From Halosimplex pelagicum (GTDB taxonomy: Archaea > Halobacteriota > Halobacteria > Halobacteriales > Haloarculaceae): 64,000 nucleotides of DNA. The position numbers and the translations under genes are program-made. The stretch covers positions 1,736,001 through 1,800,000 of the forward strand of contig NZ_CP058909.1 in assembly GCF_013415905.1 (NCBI RefSeq), written 5' to 3'. Of this stretch, positions 32,615-42,185 are shown in pieces. The number at the start of each line of letters is the position of its first letter. Within the stretch, counting starts at the first letter, position 1. Below the pieces are notes generated by a model that was given only the letters and a program-made list of their open reading frames with translations, had not been told where the DNA came from and did not search any database.

Positions 32615-34576
32615 ATGACACAGGACAACGACGGGACGGGATACGGTGACGACGCGACGGGATCGACGAGCGGAACGCGCCGGCAGTACCTCGCGACGGT
32701 CGGGGCGGGGACCGCGGCCCTCCTCGCCGGCTGTCGTGGCGGTGGTGGCACTGGGCCCGCTACGGCCGGTGGCGACGACCCCACCGCGACTGACGCCGCC
32801 GCGACGGCGACCGACGCTACCGGAACGGCCAGTGCGACGGCACTGCCGGCGGTCCCGTCGGGCCCGTGCCAGCAGCCGCCCACCGGAAGTACCACCGCCT
32901 ACGAGGGGCCGCCCCAGATCACCGAGGACACGACGATCGGGACCGACGCGGACGTGGTCGAGATCGACACTCTGCTCGGCGTCAGGGCCGGCGCCACGCT
33001 CACCGTCGAGTCGGGGACCACGCTCTCGTTCGCGCAGGGGGGGTCGCTGACGGTCGGGGGGACGCTCTCGGCCTCGGGGACCTGTTCGGCGCCGATCTTC
33101 TTCACCGGGCGCTCGGACGCGAGAGGGGTCTGGGGCGGGATCACGTTCACCGGCGAGGGGAGCGGGACGCTCGATCACGTCCTCGTCGAGAACGCCGGCT
33201 CCGAGGACGGTGCCGGCGTCGAGATACGGAGCACCGGGCCCGTCGCCGTCACGAACTCCGAGATCCGGGGGAGCCGGAACTTCGGGGTGTCGGTCGAGCA
33301 GGACGCCCGCCTCGAGACGTTCGGCGGCAACGGGATCACGGGCAACGCCGAGCCGATCGAGGTCACGGCGAGCAACGTCGACGCGATCGCCGGCGACAAC
33401 GCGCTGACCGGCAACGACACCGACCGGGTGTTCGTGTGGGCCTCGATCGACTACGTGATCCCGGAGGGTGAACAACACACCTGGGCGGATCCGGGCGTTC
33501 CGCTGTACCTGAAGCAGAACCGACACACCTTCGGAGTCGAGGGCGACCTGACGCTCGAACCGGGGATCGAACTGCGGGTGGCCCAGGGCAACGGCATCTT
33601 CGTCACCGGGTCGCTGAACGCGGCGATCCCCGAGGGCGACCTCCCCGCCGAGGGGGCCGTCGAGAGCCCGCCCGCGAACGCGGTCACGATCCGCGGCGCC
33701 CAGGCCACCCCGGGCTACTGGGAGGGCCTGATGTACTCCGAGACGAAGGACGCGAACAACGTCCTCCGGGGAGTCGTCGTGCGCCACGCCGGGGGCGAAC
33801 CCGGCGGCCGCGGGATCTACCAGGAACCGGCGGGCGTGAGCGTGCTGACCGGCTCCCGGCTCACCGTCGACGGGGCGCTCATCGAGGACAACGACGGCTA
33901 CGGCCTGTTCGTCAACAAGGAAAACGAGCTCCAGGGGGTCGAACGAACGCGCATCCGGAACAACGTCGACCCGGCACAGGTGTTTTTCACGACCGTTCCC
34001 GCGCTGGGGACCACCTCGAGCTACACCGGTAACGACACTGACCGGATCGAGGTGATCAACCCGACCAACGCGATCGAAACGTCGCTGACGGTCCCCGCGA
34101 TCGACGCCCCCTACCGGTTCTCGCTGAGCGAGGTGGGATCACTGGTCCAGATCGCGGCCGATGTCGCGGTCGCCGACGGCACCGAGATCCACTTCGGACA
34201 GGGCGCCGGCATCGACGTGATCGACGGCGGGTCGCTCGCGATCGAGGGCAGCGAAACGGGCGACGGCGGCCGGTCGACGGTGTTGCGCGGTGAGGAGGCG
34301 ACCCCGGGCTTCTGGAAGGGGATCCGCTACTTCGACACGCGGAGCCAGGACAACGTCGTCGACGGCGCGGAGATCCGTCACACCGGCGCCTCGGACTGGG
34401 CGAACATCGAATCGCCGTCGAAGGCGGCCGTGGCGGCCGCGGTCGCGGCGGAAGCGACGGTCCGCAACTGCCTGATCGCCGAGTTCGACGGCGTCGCGTT
34501 CAAAGCCTCGGGGAACCGCCCGTCCGCGGGCGACCAGACGTCGACGATCACGACCTCGAACAACGTCGTCCGGTAA
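32615..34576 (+). CDS. Secreted Tat lipoprotein with right-handed beta-helix repeats
   Basis: 653 aa from the ATG at 32615 (a GTG three codons earlier is less likely). Tat motif (TRRQYLATVGAG) and lipobox LLAGC, then an Ala/Thr-rich linker. The body is made of parallel beta-helix rungs, repeatedly GA-x-L-T-V-E-x-G-T and ITFTGEGSGTLDHVLVENAG, with three related blocks (PGYWEGL, PGFWKGI, RGVWGGI preceding a rung). No catalytic motif visible. Likely a surface adhesin-like or polysaccharide-interacting protein; substrate unknown. Confidence 0.8.
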   Translation: MTQDNDGTGYGDDATGSTSGTRRQYLATVGAGTAALLAGCRGGGGTGPATAGGDDPTATDAAATATDATGTASATALPAVPSGPCQQPPTGSTTAYEGPPQITEDTTIGTDADVVEIDTLLGVRAGATLTVESGTTLSFAQGGSLTVGGTLSASGTCSAPIFFTGRSDARGVWGGITFTGEGSGTLDHVLVENAGSEDGAGVEIRSTGPVAVTNSEIRGSRNFGVSVEQDARLETFGGNGITGNAEPIEVTASNVDAIAGDNALTGNDTDRVFVWASIDYVIPEGEQHTWADPGVPLYLKQNRHTFGVEGDLTLEPGIELRVAQGNGIFVTGSLNAAIPEGDLPAEGAVESPPANAVTIRGAQATPGYWEGLMYSETKDANNVLRGVVVRHAGGEPGGRGIYQEPAGVSVLTGSRLTVDGALIEDNDGYGLFVNKENELQGVERTRIRNNVDPAQVFFTTVPALGTTSSYTGNDTDRIEVINPTNAIETSLTVPAIDAPYRFSLSEVGSLVQIAADVAVADGTEIHFGQGAGIDVIDGGSLAIEGSETGDGGRSTVLRGEEATPGFWKGIRYFDTRSQDNVVDGAEIRHTGASDWANIESPSKAAVAAAVAAEATVRNCLIAEFDGVAFKASGNRPSAGDQTSTITTSNNVVR

Positions 34577-34580
34577 CAGA

Positions 34581-34648
34581 CCGTCCGGGTGCGCGCGGAG
34601 ACCGCTCTCCGGACGGATCCAGACGACCCTCTCCGGACGGATCCAGAC
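34581..34648. terminator. Candidate terminator and 24-bp tandem repeat after the beta-helix gene
   Basis: CCGTCCGG at 34581-34588 pairs with CCGGACGG at 34609-34616, and a second CCGGACGG lies at 34633-34640. The unit CTCTCCGGACGGATCCAGAC occurs twice (34605-34624 and 34629-34648). A T-rich stretch (ATTTTTTGG) follows at about 34660. A stem followed by Ts fits a terminator for the 32615-34576 gene. Confidence 0.45.
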
Positions 34649-34702
34649 AACCAGCCGGAAATTTTTTGGCTATGACTGGTCGATAAACGGGCACGTAGAT
34701 TG

Positions 34703-37066
34703 ATGGGTTCCAGCGTCGGGTTGGGGGCTGGGCGAACCGTCGGTCAGTGGGGCAGCGACCTCGTGATAGGGCCGGCGCCGCTCCACCTCACGCTGCTCGC
34801 GGTCTCGGCCGTCCTGACGACGGCGCTCGGTCTCTACGCGTTCCGCAACCGCGCGGAACCGGGTGCGACGGCGTTCGTCGTCCTCATGGCGGTGCTGGCC
34901 AACTGGTCGGTCAGCTACGGGATCGGGCTGTTGACCACCGGCGAGTCGTGGCGCGTGTTCTGGATGCGGATGGTGTGGATCTCCACCGGGACGATCGAGG
35001 TGTGGCTGTTGCTGTTCGCGCTGGCGTACACCGGCCACGACGAGTTCGTCACCCGCCGGACGGTCGCCGGCCTGCTCGTCTTCCCCGCCGTCGTGATCGC
35101 CGCCACCTGGACCAACCACTGGCACCACCTCTTCTGGACCGACCACAACTTCGTCGTCCGGAACGGCATGGTGATCGAGCACCCCGGCTGGGGCCCGCTG
35201 TTCTGGGCGGAGGTCGTCCACACGTACCTCCTCGTCGCCGTCGCGGCCGCCCTGTTGCTCCGGCTCATCTACCAGTCGGACTACCTCTACACCGACCAGT
35301 CCGCGCTCCTGCTCGTGGGTATCGCCGTCCCGTTCGTCACGAGCGTCGTCGACGTGTTCGCGCTGACCAACGCCCCCGCCATCGACCCGACGCCGTACGC
35401 CTTCACGATCACCGGCTTCGCGTTCGCCTACGCGCTCTTTCGGCGCCAGCTGTTCGACCTCGTCCCCGCGACCCGCCAGCTGGGCCGCGACGCCGCTATC
35501 AGACAGCTCGACGCCGGCGTCGTCATCGTCGACAACGCCAACCGGATCGTCTACTGCAACGAGGCCGCCGAGGAGGTGCTCGACTGCGACGCCGCCGACG
35601 CCGTCGGCCGGGACGTGGAACTGCTCGTCGACGAGTCGCGGCTGGACTTCGACACCGAGGACGCGCTGGCGGAGGTCGAACGCTACGGCAACGTCTACGA
35701 GATCCGCACCTCGCCGATCACCGACCGCAACGGCCGCCGCATCGGCAACACGCTCGTCGTCCACGACGTGACCGCCCGCAAGCGTCGGGTGCGCCAGCTC
35801 GCCGACCACCGCGACGAGCTGTCGACGCTGAACGACCTCAACGCGGTGATCCGCGGCGTCAACCAGGCGCTGGTCTCGGCGGTCGGCCGCGAGGAGATCG
35901 AGCGGACCGTCTGCGAGCGAGTCGCCGACGCCGACCTCTACGAGCGGGTCGTGGTCGCGGACCTCGCGACCTGGCGGGGCGAGGCCGACCGGTGGACCGT
36001 CGCCGGTGACGAGGAGACCAGCCCGAGCCCGCCGGCTATCGACGACACGGGCTTTCGGCGCACCGACGGCGGCCAGCGAGGCAATGGGGCGGCCCAGGCG
36101 ACCGACGGCGAGGCGACCCAGACGACCGACGGCGAGACGGCCCAGGCGACCGACGGTGAGGCGATCCGGCCGCTCGTCCCCGGCGTCGACGACGGGGAGG
36201 GGACGTGGACCGTCGTCCCGCTGGTCTACGGGCGGACCGTCTACGGCGCGCTGGGGCTGTACACCGAGCGGTCGACGGTGAGCGACCGCGAGCGGTCGAT
36301 CCTCGGCGAACTCGGCGAGACGATCGGCCACGCCATCAACGCCGTCGAGACCCAGCAGCTCCTCTCGGCGGAGTCGCTGGTCGAGATCGAGTTGGCGTGT
36401 CGCGACGGGAGCGACCCGCTCGTGGCGGTCACGACGACCGTTCCGTGTCGGGTCGAACTGGAGGGGGTGATCCCCTCCAGTGAGGAGGGGCCAGTGGCGT
36501 ACCTCCGCGTCAGCGACAGCGAGGTCGGGGTCGTCAGCGACGCGTTCGCGGACGTGACGGACGATAGCGTGCGGATCGTTAGCGAAACGGCCGACGGCGA
36601 CTCCGGCGGCCTCCTCGAGTGGCAGCTGACTGGCGACGCGCCGCTGGGGGCGCTGGTCGACCACGGCGCACACGTCCACAGCGTCGGGTTCGTCGACGAC
36701 GCGGTCCACTACGAGTTCGATATCGCGTCCGGCACGGACGCCAGGGTCCTCGTCGACCACCTCCGGAACCGCTTCGAGGACATCCAGGTCCTCAGTAAAC
36801 GGGAGAAGTCGGCCTCGGTCGAAGTGAACGAGGTCCTGCCCCAGGAGCCGTTCGAGGACATCACGGACCGCCAGGAGGAGGTCCTGCGGGCGGCCTACCA
36901 GTCGGGCTACTTCGAGTGGCCGCGGGACTCGAACGCCGAAGAGGTGGCCGACGCGCTCGGGATCTCGTCGCCGACGCTCCACTCCCATCTCCGGAAAGCG
37001 GAACAGTCGGTGCTGAGTGACCTGTTCGAGCGATCCGGACGGGACGCGGACGAGTCCGAGTCGTAG
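34703..37066 (+). CDS. Membrane sensor regulator: 7TM, PAS, GAF and HTH-10 (bacterio-opsin activator-like)
   Basis: 787 aa from the ATG at 34703. Residues about 15-250 form seven hydrophobic helices of the histidine-kinase N-terminal 7TM type. A PAS domain follows (GVVIVDNANRIVYCNEAAEE), then a GAF domain interrupted by an 8-residue repeat (ATDGEATQ-like, DNA 36093-36164). The C-terminal part is the bacterio-opsin-activator type ending with an HTH-10 domain (ITDRQEEVLRAAYQSGYFEW, then NAEEVADALGISSPTLHSHL). No kinase domain, so it probably senses at the membrane and binds DNA directly. The target is unknown. Confidence 0.9.
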   Translation: MGSSVGLGAGRTVGQWGSDLVIGPAPLHLTLLAVSAVLTTALGLYAFRNRAEPGATAFVVLMAVLANWSVSYGIGLLTTGESWRVFWMRMVWISTGTIEVWLLLFALAYTGHDEFVTRRTVAGLLVFPAVVIAATWTNHWHHLFWTDHNFVVRNGMVIEHPGWGPLFWAEVVHTYLLVAVAAALLLRLIYQSDYLYTDQSALLLVGIAVPFVTSVVDVFALTNAPAIDPTPYAFTITGFAFAYALFRRQLFDLVPATRQLGRDAAIRQLDAGVVIVDNANRIVYCNEAAEEVLDCDAADAVGRDVELLVDESRLDFDTEDALAEVERYGNVYEIRTSPITDRNGRRIGNTLVVHDVTARKRRVRQLADHRDELSTLNDLNAVIRGVNQALVSAVGREEIERTVCERVADADLYERVVVADLATWRGEADRWTVAGDEETSPSPPAIDDTGFRRTDGGQRGNGAAQATDGEATQTTDGETAQATDGEAIRPLVPGVDDGEGTWTVVPLVYGRTVYGALGLYTERSTVSDRERSILGELGETIGHAINAVETQQLLSAESLVEIELACRDGSDPLVAVTTTVPCRVELEGVIPSSEEGPVAYLRVSDSEVGVVSDAFADVTDDSVRIVSETADGDSGGLLEWQLTGDAPLGALVDHGAHVHSVGFVDDAVHYEFDIASGTDARVLVDHLRNRFEDIQVLSKREKSASVEVNEVLPQEPFEDITDRQEEVLRAAYQSGYFEWPRDSNAEEVADALGISSPTLHSHLRKAEQSVLSDLFERSGRDADESES
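36093..36164 (+). repeat. Three tandem copies of a 24-bp unit inside the sensor gene
   Basis: Units begin at 36093, 36117 and 36141, each starting CCCAG(G/A)CGACCGACGG and encoding the 8-residue (A/T)Q(A/T)TDGE(A/T). In frame, so it expands a hydrophilic loop in the GAF region. Likely unstable in copy number. Confidence 0.8.
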
Positions 37067-37103
37067 GCGCCCGACCGGAAGCGGTCGGGGGAAGCGTTCC
37101 GAT

Positions 37104-38441
37104 CTAGACCAGCTGGATCGTGTTCCCGTTCGAGGTGACGTGCAGGTCCTCGTCCAGCTCGTACCCCTGGCTCGTCGCCAGATCGACGTAGCCGGAGTAC
37201 CCCGCCATGTCCTGGTGGGCGGGGATGAGGTGCTCGGGCTGGAGCGCGTCGAGCATCTCGTAGTGGCCCTCCCGCGAGAGGTGGCCCGAGACGTGGACGT
37301 CGTCGTAGATGCGGGCGCCCTGCATCCCGAGCAGCTGCTCGGACTGGTAGCGCTGGCCCTCGTTGGTGGGCTCGGGGATGATCCCCGCCGAGAAGATGAC
37401 CTTGTCGCCCCTGTCCAGTTCGTAGGGGGTCTCGCCGCGGCCCATGCGGGTGAGCATGGCGCGGGGCTCGCCCTGGTGGCCGGTCACGACGGGGAGGAAG
37501 TTCTCCTTGCCCTCGTTCATGATCCGCTCGAACGTGCGGTCGACGGACTGGCGGTGGCCGTACATCCCCAGGTCGTCGGGGAACTCCACGGCGCCGATGC
37601 GCTCGGCCGTGCCGGAGTACTTCTCCATCGAGCGGCCCAGCAGGACGGGCTGGCGGCCGATCTCCTCGGCGAACTCGACGAGGCTCACGACGCGGGCGAT
37701 GTGGCTGGCGAACGTCGTCGCGACGATGCCGCCCTCGTAGTCCTCCAGGCTCAGCATGAGGTCGCGCAGTTCGCTGCGGGCGACGGCCTCGCTGGGCGTG
37801 CGGCCCTTCTTGTTGGCGTTGGTGCAGTCCTCGATGTAACAGAGGACGCCCTCGCGGCCGATCTCGCGGAACCGATCCATGTCGATCGGGTCGCCGATCA
37901 CGGGGGTGTGGTCCATGCGCTTGTCGAGCCCGTAGACGACGGCGCCCTCGGGGGTGTGCAGGACCGGGTTGATCGCGTCGATGGTGGAGTGGGTGACGTT
38001 GACGAACTCCATCTCGACCTCGTCGCCGATGGACATCGTCTCGCCGGCCTCCATCTCGACGAGGTCGTTCTGCACGTGGAACTTGCCCTCGTCGTCGATC
38101 TCCTCGCGGACGAGTTCGAGCGTGAACGGCGTCGCGACGATGGGCGCGTCGTAGCGGTGTGCGAGCTTGGCGATCGCGCCGATGTGGTCGAGGTGGCCGT
38201 GGGTCGGGACGATGGCCCGGACGGTGCCGTCGATGTCGGACATGACGCGGTCGTCGGGGATGGCGTCCATGTCGATTAGGTCCAGGCTGTGCATCCGCTC
38301 GGTCTGGACGTCGTCGTGGATCAGTACCTTCGAGAGATTGAGGCCCATGTCGAAGACGACGATGTCGTCTCCGGCACGGACGGCCGTCATCTGACGGCCG
38401 ACTTCCTCGTAGCCGCCGATAGTTGCGATTTCGATTTCCAT
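37104..38441 (-). CDS. rnj: Ribonuclease J, archaeal
   Basis: 445 aa from the ATG at 38441; the open frame continues upstream but the [18 protein letters not shown] start is the family start. Metallo-beta-lactamase fold with [10 protein letters not shown] as zinc motif, [10 protein letters not shown], the beta-CASP region ([20 protein letters not shown]) and the C-terminal [20 protein letters not shown] and HLIPAHQD motifs. Archaeal RNase J degrades RNA 5' to 3' and processes 5' ends. Transcribed alone; the only TATA-like element seen (CTATTTACGC, about 38610) would give a leader of about 150 nt. Confidence 0.93.
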   Translation of the reverse strand: MEIEIATIGGYEEVGRQMTAVRAGDDIVVFDMGLNLSKVLIHDDVQTERMHSLDLIDMDAIPDDRVMSDIDGTVRAIVPTHGHLDHIGAIAKLAHRYDAPIVATPFTLELVREEIDDEGKFHVQNDLVEMEAGETMSIGDEVEMEFVNVTHSTIDAINPVLHTPEGAVVYGLDKRMDHTPVIGDPIDMDRFREIGREGVLCYIEDCTNANKKGRTPSEAVARSELRDLMLSLEDYEGGIVATTFASHIARVVSLVEFAEEIGRQPVLLGRSMEKYSGTAERIGAVEFPDDLGMYGHRQSVDRTFERIMNEGKENFLPVVTGHQGEPRAMLTRMGRGETPYELDRGDKVIFSAGIIPEPTNEGQRYQSEQLLGMQGARIYDDVHVSGHLSREGHYEMLDALQPEHLIPAHQDMAGYSGYVDLATSQGYELDEDLHVTSNGNTIQLV

Positions 38442-38790
38442 AGTGGGGTCCGATCGGAGCGATCCCAGAACCCATCTCAGAGTCCGCCCGCGAAGGAGAG
38501 CAGGCCGTCCGGACGCCGTCGACAGCGACACAGAATGATCGCGACGGGACCGGTCCGGCCTTCCCGGGGACAACGCGTCTCGGTTACGTCAGCATCCGCG
38601 ACCACGGCGTAAATAGTTCCCGGAACGAGAAGCGCAGTCGAGCGTCGACGGGCGCTGCAGTCGGGATCCGAGCGCGGCGAACGCTACGGCCCGGTCGCGT
38701 CTTCGCGTCCGATACCGTTCGAGAGGCCCGCGGACGGAGCCGCGGTGACGTGGAACCTCGAAACGCTGCGGACGCAACGCGGGCGTCCCG
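38442..38790. other. Intergenic region, possible long leader of RNase J
   Basis: No protein-like frame. On the minus strand, CTATTTACGC at about 38610 is a TATA-like element pointing toward RNase J and implying a leader of about 150 nt. I see no clear hairpin or riboswitch. Confidence 0.4.
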
Positions 38791-38979
38791 TTACGCTTCC
38801 TCGGAGGTGTCTTTGATGTCTTCCAGTCGGTCGACCAGGTCGTCGGTCGAGGCGTCGGTTTCGAACGTGACCTCCCCTTCGTGGTCGTTTTCGTGGACCG
38901 TCACGCCCTCGCTGTCGTCCTCGTCGGCGTCCACGTTCTGGTTCTGCTGCTCGGATTCGTCGTAGCTCCCAAAACCCAT
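38791..38979 (-). CDS. Small acidic haloarchaeal protein (DUF5786-like)
   Basis: 62 aa from the ATG at 38979; upstream in-frame ATG at 39000 is not used in relatives, which begin MGFGSYDESEQQNQ as here. Very acidic, with a TVHENDHEGEVTFETD beta-like stretch and a helical end (TDDLVDRLEDIKDTSEE). Conserved and widespread in Halobacteria; function unknown. Confidence 0.85.
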   Translation of the reverse strand: MGFGSYDESEQQNQNVDADEDDSEGVTVHENDHEGEVTFETDASTDDLVDRLEDIKDTSEEA

Positions 38980-39047
38980 ATCGATCGGATCCGCGTCCAC
39001 GAACTAAAACCGACCGGTACTACGCGGGGCGAGACCGTCGATAGCTG

Positions 39048-39707
39048 TCAGACAGTCGATCTGGTCGCCGGACGGTACATCAGTTCCAGCGCGTCGTCGG
39101 ATCCCCTCGTGACCCAGAGGACGCCGTCAACCTGTTCGGCGAGCGCCCGCATCGTCGCGTCGTCGTGCGCGGTCTCGTCGACCCCGAGGAGGGTGAGTCC
39201 GGTTTCGGTCCGGATCCCCGAGACCTGCTGTAGTACCGTACAGACCTGATCGGTCGCGACCGCTTCGAGTATCGGCGTGAGCGACCGCACGACGAGATGG
39301 CGGTCGCCGTCCGCCGGCCGCCCCTCCCCGGACAGTTCGGTCAGCGCCACCACCAGCCGTTCCAGGTCGCTGGACGAGGGCGTGAACACCGTCGGAACGT
39401 CCCCGTAGCGCGACGCGACCGACTGCTGTTTCGACACCGTGTCGACGACGCCGAGCGACGGCCGGGCTCCCTCCTCGAAGACCGCCCGAGCGCGCTCGAC
39501 GGTCGTCTCGGCGCTCTCGGTCGTCGTGACGACCAGCGCCGTATCGTCGCCGTCGGCGAACGCCGAGAGGACCTGAAGGGACGGCACAGACGGCGCGGGA
39601 TCGCCTACGGTGGCCACGAGGACCGTCGAGCCGGGAGCGACCCCCTCCGGGACCGCGTCGACTTCGGGCGCCGCGGGGTCGCGCTCCGGGTCTGAGCGGT
39701 CGGTCAC
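39048..39707 (-). CDS. KaiC/RecA-like protein without Walker motifs (DUF7504-like)
   Basis: 219 aa, soluble. It follows the RecA/KaiC fold pattern (GSTVLVATVGDPAPSVPSLQ, DDTALVVTTTESAETTVERA, VDGVLWVTRGSDDALELMYR), but the P-loop position reads GDPAPSVPS and lacks GK(T/S), so ATP binding is doubtful. Haloarchaea have many such small proteins near signalling genes. Four nt separate it from the zinc-ribbon gene downstream, so the two are likely co-transcribed. Confidence 0.65.
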   Translation of the reverse strand: MTDRSDPERDPAAPEVDAVPEGVAPGSTVLVATVGDPAPSVPSLQVLSAFADGDDTALVVTTTESAETTVERARAVFEEGARPSLGVVDTVSKQQSVASRYGDVPTVFTPSSSDLERLVVALTELSGEGRPADGDRHLVVRSLTPILEAVATDQVCTVLQQVSGIRTETGLTLLGVDETAHDDATMRALAEQVDGVLWVTRGSDDALELMYRPATRSTV

Positions 39708-39710
39708 CGG

Positions 39711-39920
39711 TTAGCCCTCTCCCCGCGGGCGAGTCCCGCTCGATCGGCCCGCCAGTTGCGCGACGGTCTGTCGCGGGTAGTACCGGGCGCCACACGACGG
39801 GCACTCGGCGACGCGGACGCTCCCGCGCCACCCGGTCTCGACGGGGAGATCCGCCGTGAACACGACGCGTTCGGCGAGTTCTGTGCCACACTCGGAACAG
39901 GGGATATCTATCTCTCTCAT
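39711..39920 (-). CDS. Small zinc-ribbon protein
   Basis: 69 aa from the ATG at 39920. Two CxxC pairs (PCSECGTEL and CPSCGARYYP) separated by about 35 residues define a zinc ribbon. Tail RQTVAQLAGRSSGTRPRGEG is basic. Its start, not its stop, faces the 547-bp gap; its stop is 4 nt from the start of the KaiC-like gene, so it is the upstream gene of the pair. Confidence 0.7.
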   Translation of the reverse strand: MREIDIPCSECGTELAERVVFTADLPVETGWRGSVRVAECPSCGARYYPRQTVAQLAGRSSGTRPRGEG

Positions 39921-40467
39921 GGTGGATGCGTACTCGGTCCCGTCGCGGAGACCCAGCGTCACCACCACAGGTCGACATCCGGCACGGCGCATCTCAGAGC
40001 AGTGCCATCGAAGGACGCCTCCCGTGGGGCGGCGAACCGATGGGCGAACGGAGAAAGACGGGACGAGGCCGTCAGTACGAGAGCGATACACCGGGTCGGA
40101 ACAAATACGTTTCGCTCGACAGGCCGGGAGAGGGGCCGCTCCGATGACCCCACCGCGTCCTCTCGGGTCCGCCGACCGGTCCGGGAGCGGCGACGGTATA
40201 TTCAGGAGTTCGACAGATAGCCAAACCACTAAACGACGGGGGCGAGAAGCGACGGCCGTCACGAGCCCACCTCGTCGGGGGACCTGTGCATCGGCCCGGG
40301 CAGCGATGCCCGATGAAGCCATCCGGCCGAGGGCGTGCATCGCTGCCTCCCGACGCCAGTCCCCCTGCGACTGGTCGACGGTGGGCCCCACGCGAGCCAT
40401 ACGTGGGAACGACTGCCAGCGAGGTCTCATCGGGCAGCTGCGGCCCGGACCTCGACCTGCTTCGGTC
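39921..40467. other. Intergenic region without a supported gene
   Basis: Frames here have no start with plausible promoter and their translations are Arg/Ser/Pro-rich shadows. It contains short G+C-rich self-complementary stretches (for example GGGCAGCGATGCCC near 40299-40312), but no tRNA, snoRNA or conserved RNA shape that I can recognise. Confidence 0.4.
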
Positions 40468-41055
40468 TCAGCCCCGTATCGATAGCTCGACCTCGGGGAG
40501 ACACGTCGGCGACCGACAGCCGGCGAGCGTCGACCAGACGGTCGACCGGATCTCGCCGTCGAACAGCCCGACCTGAGTGGCCGAGGAGTTGCAGTCGAAG
40601 AACCGGCACGGCACTTTCAGCGTCTGCTCGGCGCCCGCGTCGGGGACGCCGACGGTGACGAGATACGGCGACGGCTCCAGCAGCGACACCCGCACCGCGG
40701 CGTCGTCGGGGATCGCGAACGACCGATCGAGCGGTCGCGTCTCCGTCGCGTAGTCGTGGATGTCGACGACCGTCTCGTCGTGGCTGGCGGCGTTCCAGAC
40801 GGCCACGTCGTGGGGGCGGAACGCCTCGGGGACGCCCTCGCGACTCCCGACTTCGACCGTCCGGTACGTCTCCGTCGGGTCGAACGCGTCCAGATCGCCG
40901 GTACCCATCGGGTACTCGCCGGGCGTCTCCGGCAGGTCGGTGGCCGGTTCGCCGGCGGGCCCGTCGGAACGCGACCCGAGCGGTCCCGAGGGACAGCCGG
41001 CAGCGGTGACCGAGAGGGCCGACCCGAGACCGGCGAGGACCTGGCGACGGTTCAC
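40468..41055 (-). CDS. Exported lipoprotein, function unknown
   Basis: 195 aa from a GTG at 41055, giving MNRRQVLAGLGSALSVTAAG, a Tat-type leader with lipobox AAGC. The mature part is a beta-rich domain (ETYRTVEVGSREGVPEAFRP, VRVSLLEPSPYLVTVGVPDA) with six cysteines including CRFFDC and CRSPTC, which could form disulfides outside the cell. No family recognised. Divergent from the truncated haemoglobin gene 160 bp away. Confidence 0.7.
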   Translation of the reverse strand: MNRRQVLAGLGSALSVTAAGCPSGPLGSRSDGPAGEPATDLPETPGEYPMGTGDLDAFDPTETYRTVEVGSREGVPEAFRPHDVAVWNAASHDETVVDIHDYATETRPLDRSFAIPDDAAVRVSLLEPSPYLVTVGVPDAGAEQTLKVPCRFFDCNSSATQVGLFDGEIRSTVWSTLAGCRSPTCLPEVELSIRG

Positions 41056-41215
41056 GGCCGGCGTGTCGCGGGCCAGGCGGAACTGTCTTTCCCCGGTGGC
41101 CGGCGCTGGTCTCCGGTCTCCGAAGACCGCGGCCCGAGACGACCGAGACGGGTCGGTGTGCCAGCTGGTGGGAACGAGCGGTACACCCAAATCCCTCGAC
41201 AGCGGTCGTACGCCC

Positions 41216-41596
41216 ATGACCGGAGAGACACTCTACGACCGACTCGGCGGGCGCGAGGGGATCGAGGCGGTCGTCGACGAGTTCTACGATCGACTGCTCG
41301 ACGACGACGAACTCGGGCCGTTCTTCGAAGACGCGGACATCGAGATGCTGCGGCGGACCCAGGCGGACTTCCTCTGCGAGGCCGCGGGCGGGCCGGAGAC
41401 GTACGACGCGGCGCCGGTTCGGGAGGCCCACCTCCACGTCCCGTTCACCGAGGCGCACATCCAGCGAGCGATCGACGTGCTGGAAGCGACGCTCGCGTCG
41501 TTCGACGTACACGACGAGGACGCCGACGAGGTGGTCCAGGCGATCGCGGCCTACGAGGCAGACTTGCTGGCGACGCCGGCCGACGACGAGGACTGA
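41216..41596 (+). CDS. Truncated haemoglobin (group I-like)
   Basis: 126 aa. Matches the two-on-two truncated globins: LYDRLGGREGIEAVVDEFYD (helices A-B with the B10 Tyr), GPFFEDADIEMLRRTQADFL, and the proximal His in VREAHLHVPFTEAHIQRAID. It binds haem and O2 or NO in the cytoplasm. Single-gene unit. Confidence 0.92.
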   Translation: MTGETLYDRLGGREGIEAVVDEFYDRLLDDDELGPFFEDADIEMLRRTQADFLCEAAGGPETYDAAPVREAHLHVPFTEAHIQRAIDVLEATLASFDVHDEDADEVVQAIAAYEADLLATPADDED

Positions 41597-41681
41597 GCGG
41601 GGCGCTCGTACTCACGGGTGCGGTCGGCCGCACCGTCGTCGGTTCCGTGGGCGCCGTCGTCGGTTTCGCGAGCGCGGCGAG

Positions 41682-41921
41682 TCAGTCGTCGGGGTGCCGG
41701 GCGAGACGCGTCTCGACTTCCCGGACCGGTCGGATAGCGGTCTCGCCGGGGTCGGCCCGGCGGATCGCGGTCTCGCTGTCGTCGACCCGCCGGATGGCCG
41801 TCGCGGACGGCCGGCTCGGCGCGGGGATACCCCGCAGTCGGTGGTCCGCGGCGGCGTGCCGTGAGCGGTCGTCCGGGTCGATGCGCCGGTCGCAGTCGAG
41901 ACAGTACCAGCGGTCGGTCAT
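41682..41921 (-). CDS. Small zinc-finger-like protein with short internal repeats
   Basis: 79 aa. The N-terminus WYCLDCDRRIDPDDRSRHAA continues to AADH and gives a CxxC...H...H zinc-binding set. The second half has three copies of a (E/A)TAIRR-type unit (SATAIRRVDD, ETAIRRADPG, ETAIRPVRE). Same strand as the next two small genes. Function unknown; coding status moderately supported. Confidence 0.5.
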   Translation of the reverse strand: MTDRWYCLDCDRRIDPDDRSRHAAADHRLRGIPAPSRPSATAIRRVDDSETAIRRADPGETAIRPVREVETRLARHPDD

Positions 41922-41973
41922 GGCGATCGGTGGTCGGGTTCTGGTCGGGTCCGGTGCGATCGGTCGCTCGCCG

Positions 41974-42177
41974 TCATCTGCGGTCGCTCGGCGGTCGTCC
42001 GTCGGCGCTACCAGTCACGAGCGGTCGCTCCCGGTCGCGCGGACGCCGCTCGATGGTTACCCGGTGTTCGACGCCCTGTTCGCGTCTGTGGGCGCGTTCC
42101 GCCGACAGCGCCGCGGCGACCGTGGGCGCCTCGGCGGTGAACGAGCACGTCTCGCAGTCGACGCTGAACCGCGCCAT
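41974..42177 (-). CDS. Small CxxC protein
   Basis: 67 aa. MARFSVDCETCSFTAEAPTV, then a helix AAALSAERAHRREQGVEHRV; the layout (CxxC, helix with His) resembles small haloarchaeal zinc proteins. It lies 8 nt after the HTH gene, so probably the same transcript. No function known. Confidence 0.55.
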   Translation of the reverse strand: MARFSVDCETCSFTAEAPTVAAALSAERAHRREQGVEHRVTIERRPRDRERPLVTGSADGRPPSDRR

Positions 42178-42185
42178 CGCTCCGG

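Noticed and set aside
32391..32621. Small minus-strand frame between the lipoprotein and beta-helix genes
   Set aside because: Pro/Arg/Ser-rich translation, no promoter, overlaps the start of the plus-strand gene.
34605..34648. Two 20-bp direct repeats as possible attachment or CRISPR-like site
   Set aside because: Only two copies beside a hairpin after a gene end; a terminator or local duplication is simpler.
39921..40467. Possible small RNA or tRNA in the gene-free stretch
   Set aside because: I found short self-complementary stretches but no cloverleaf, box C/D or other recognisable RNA structure.
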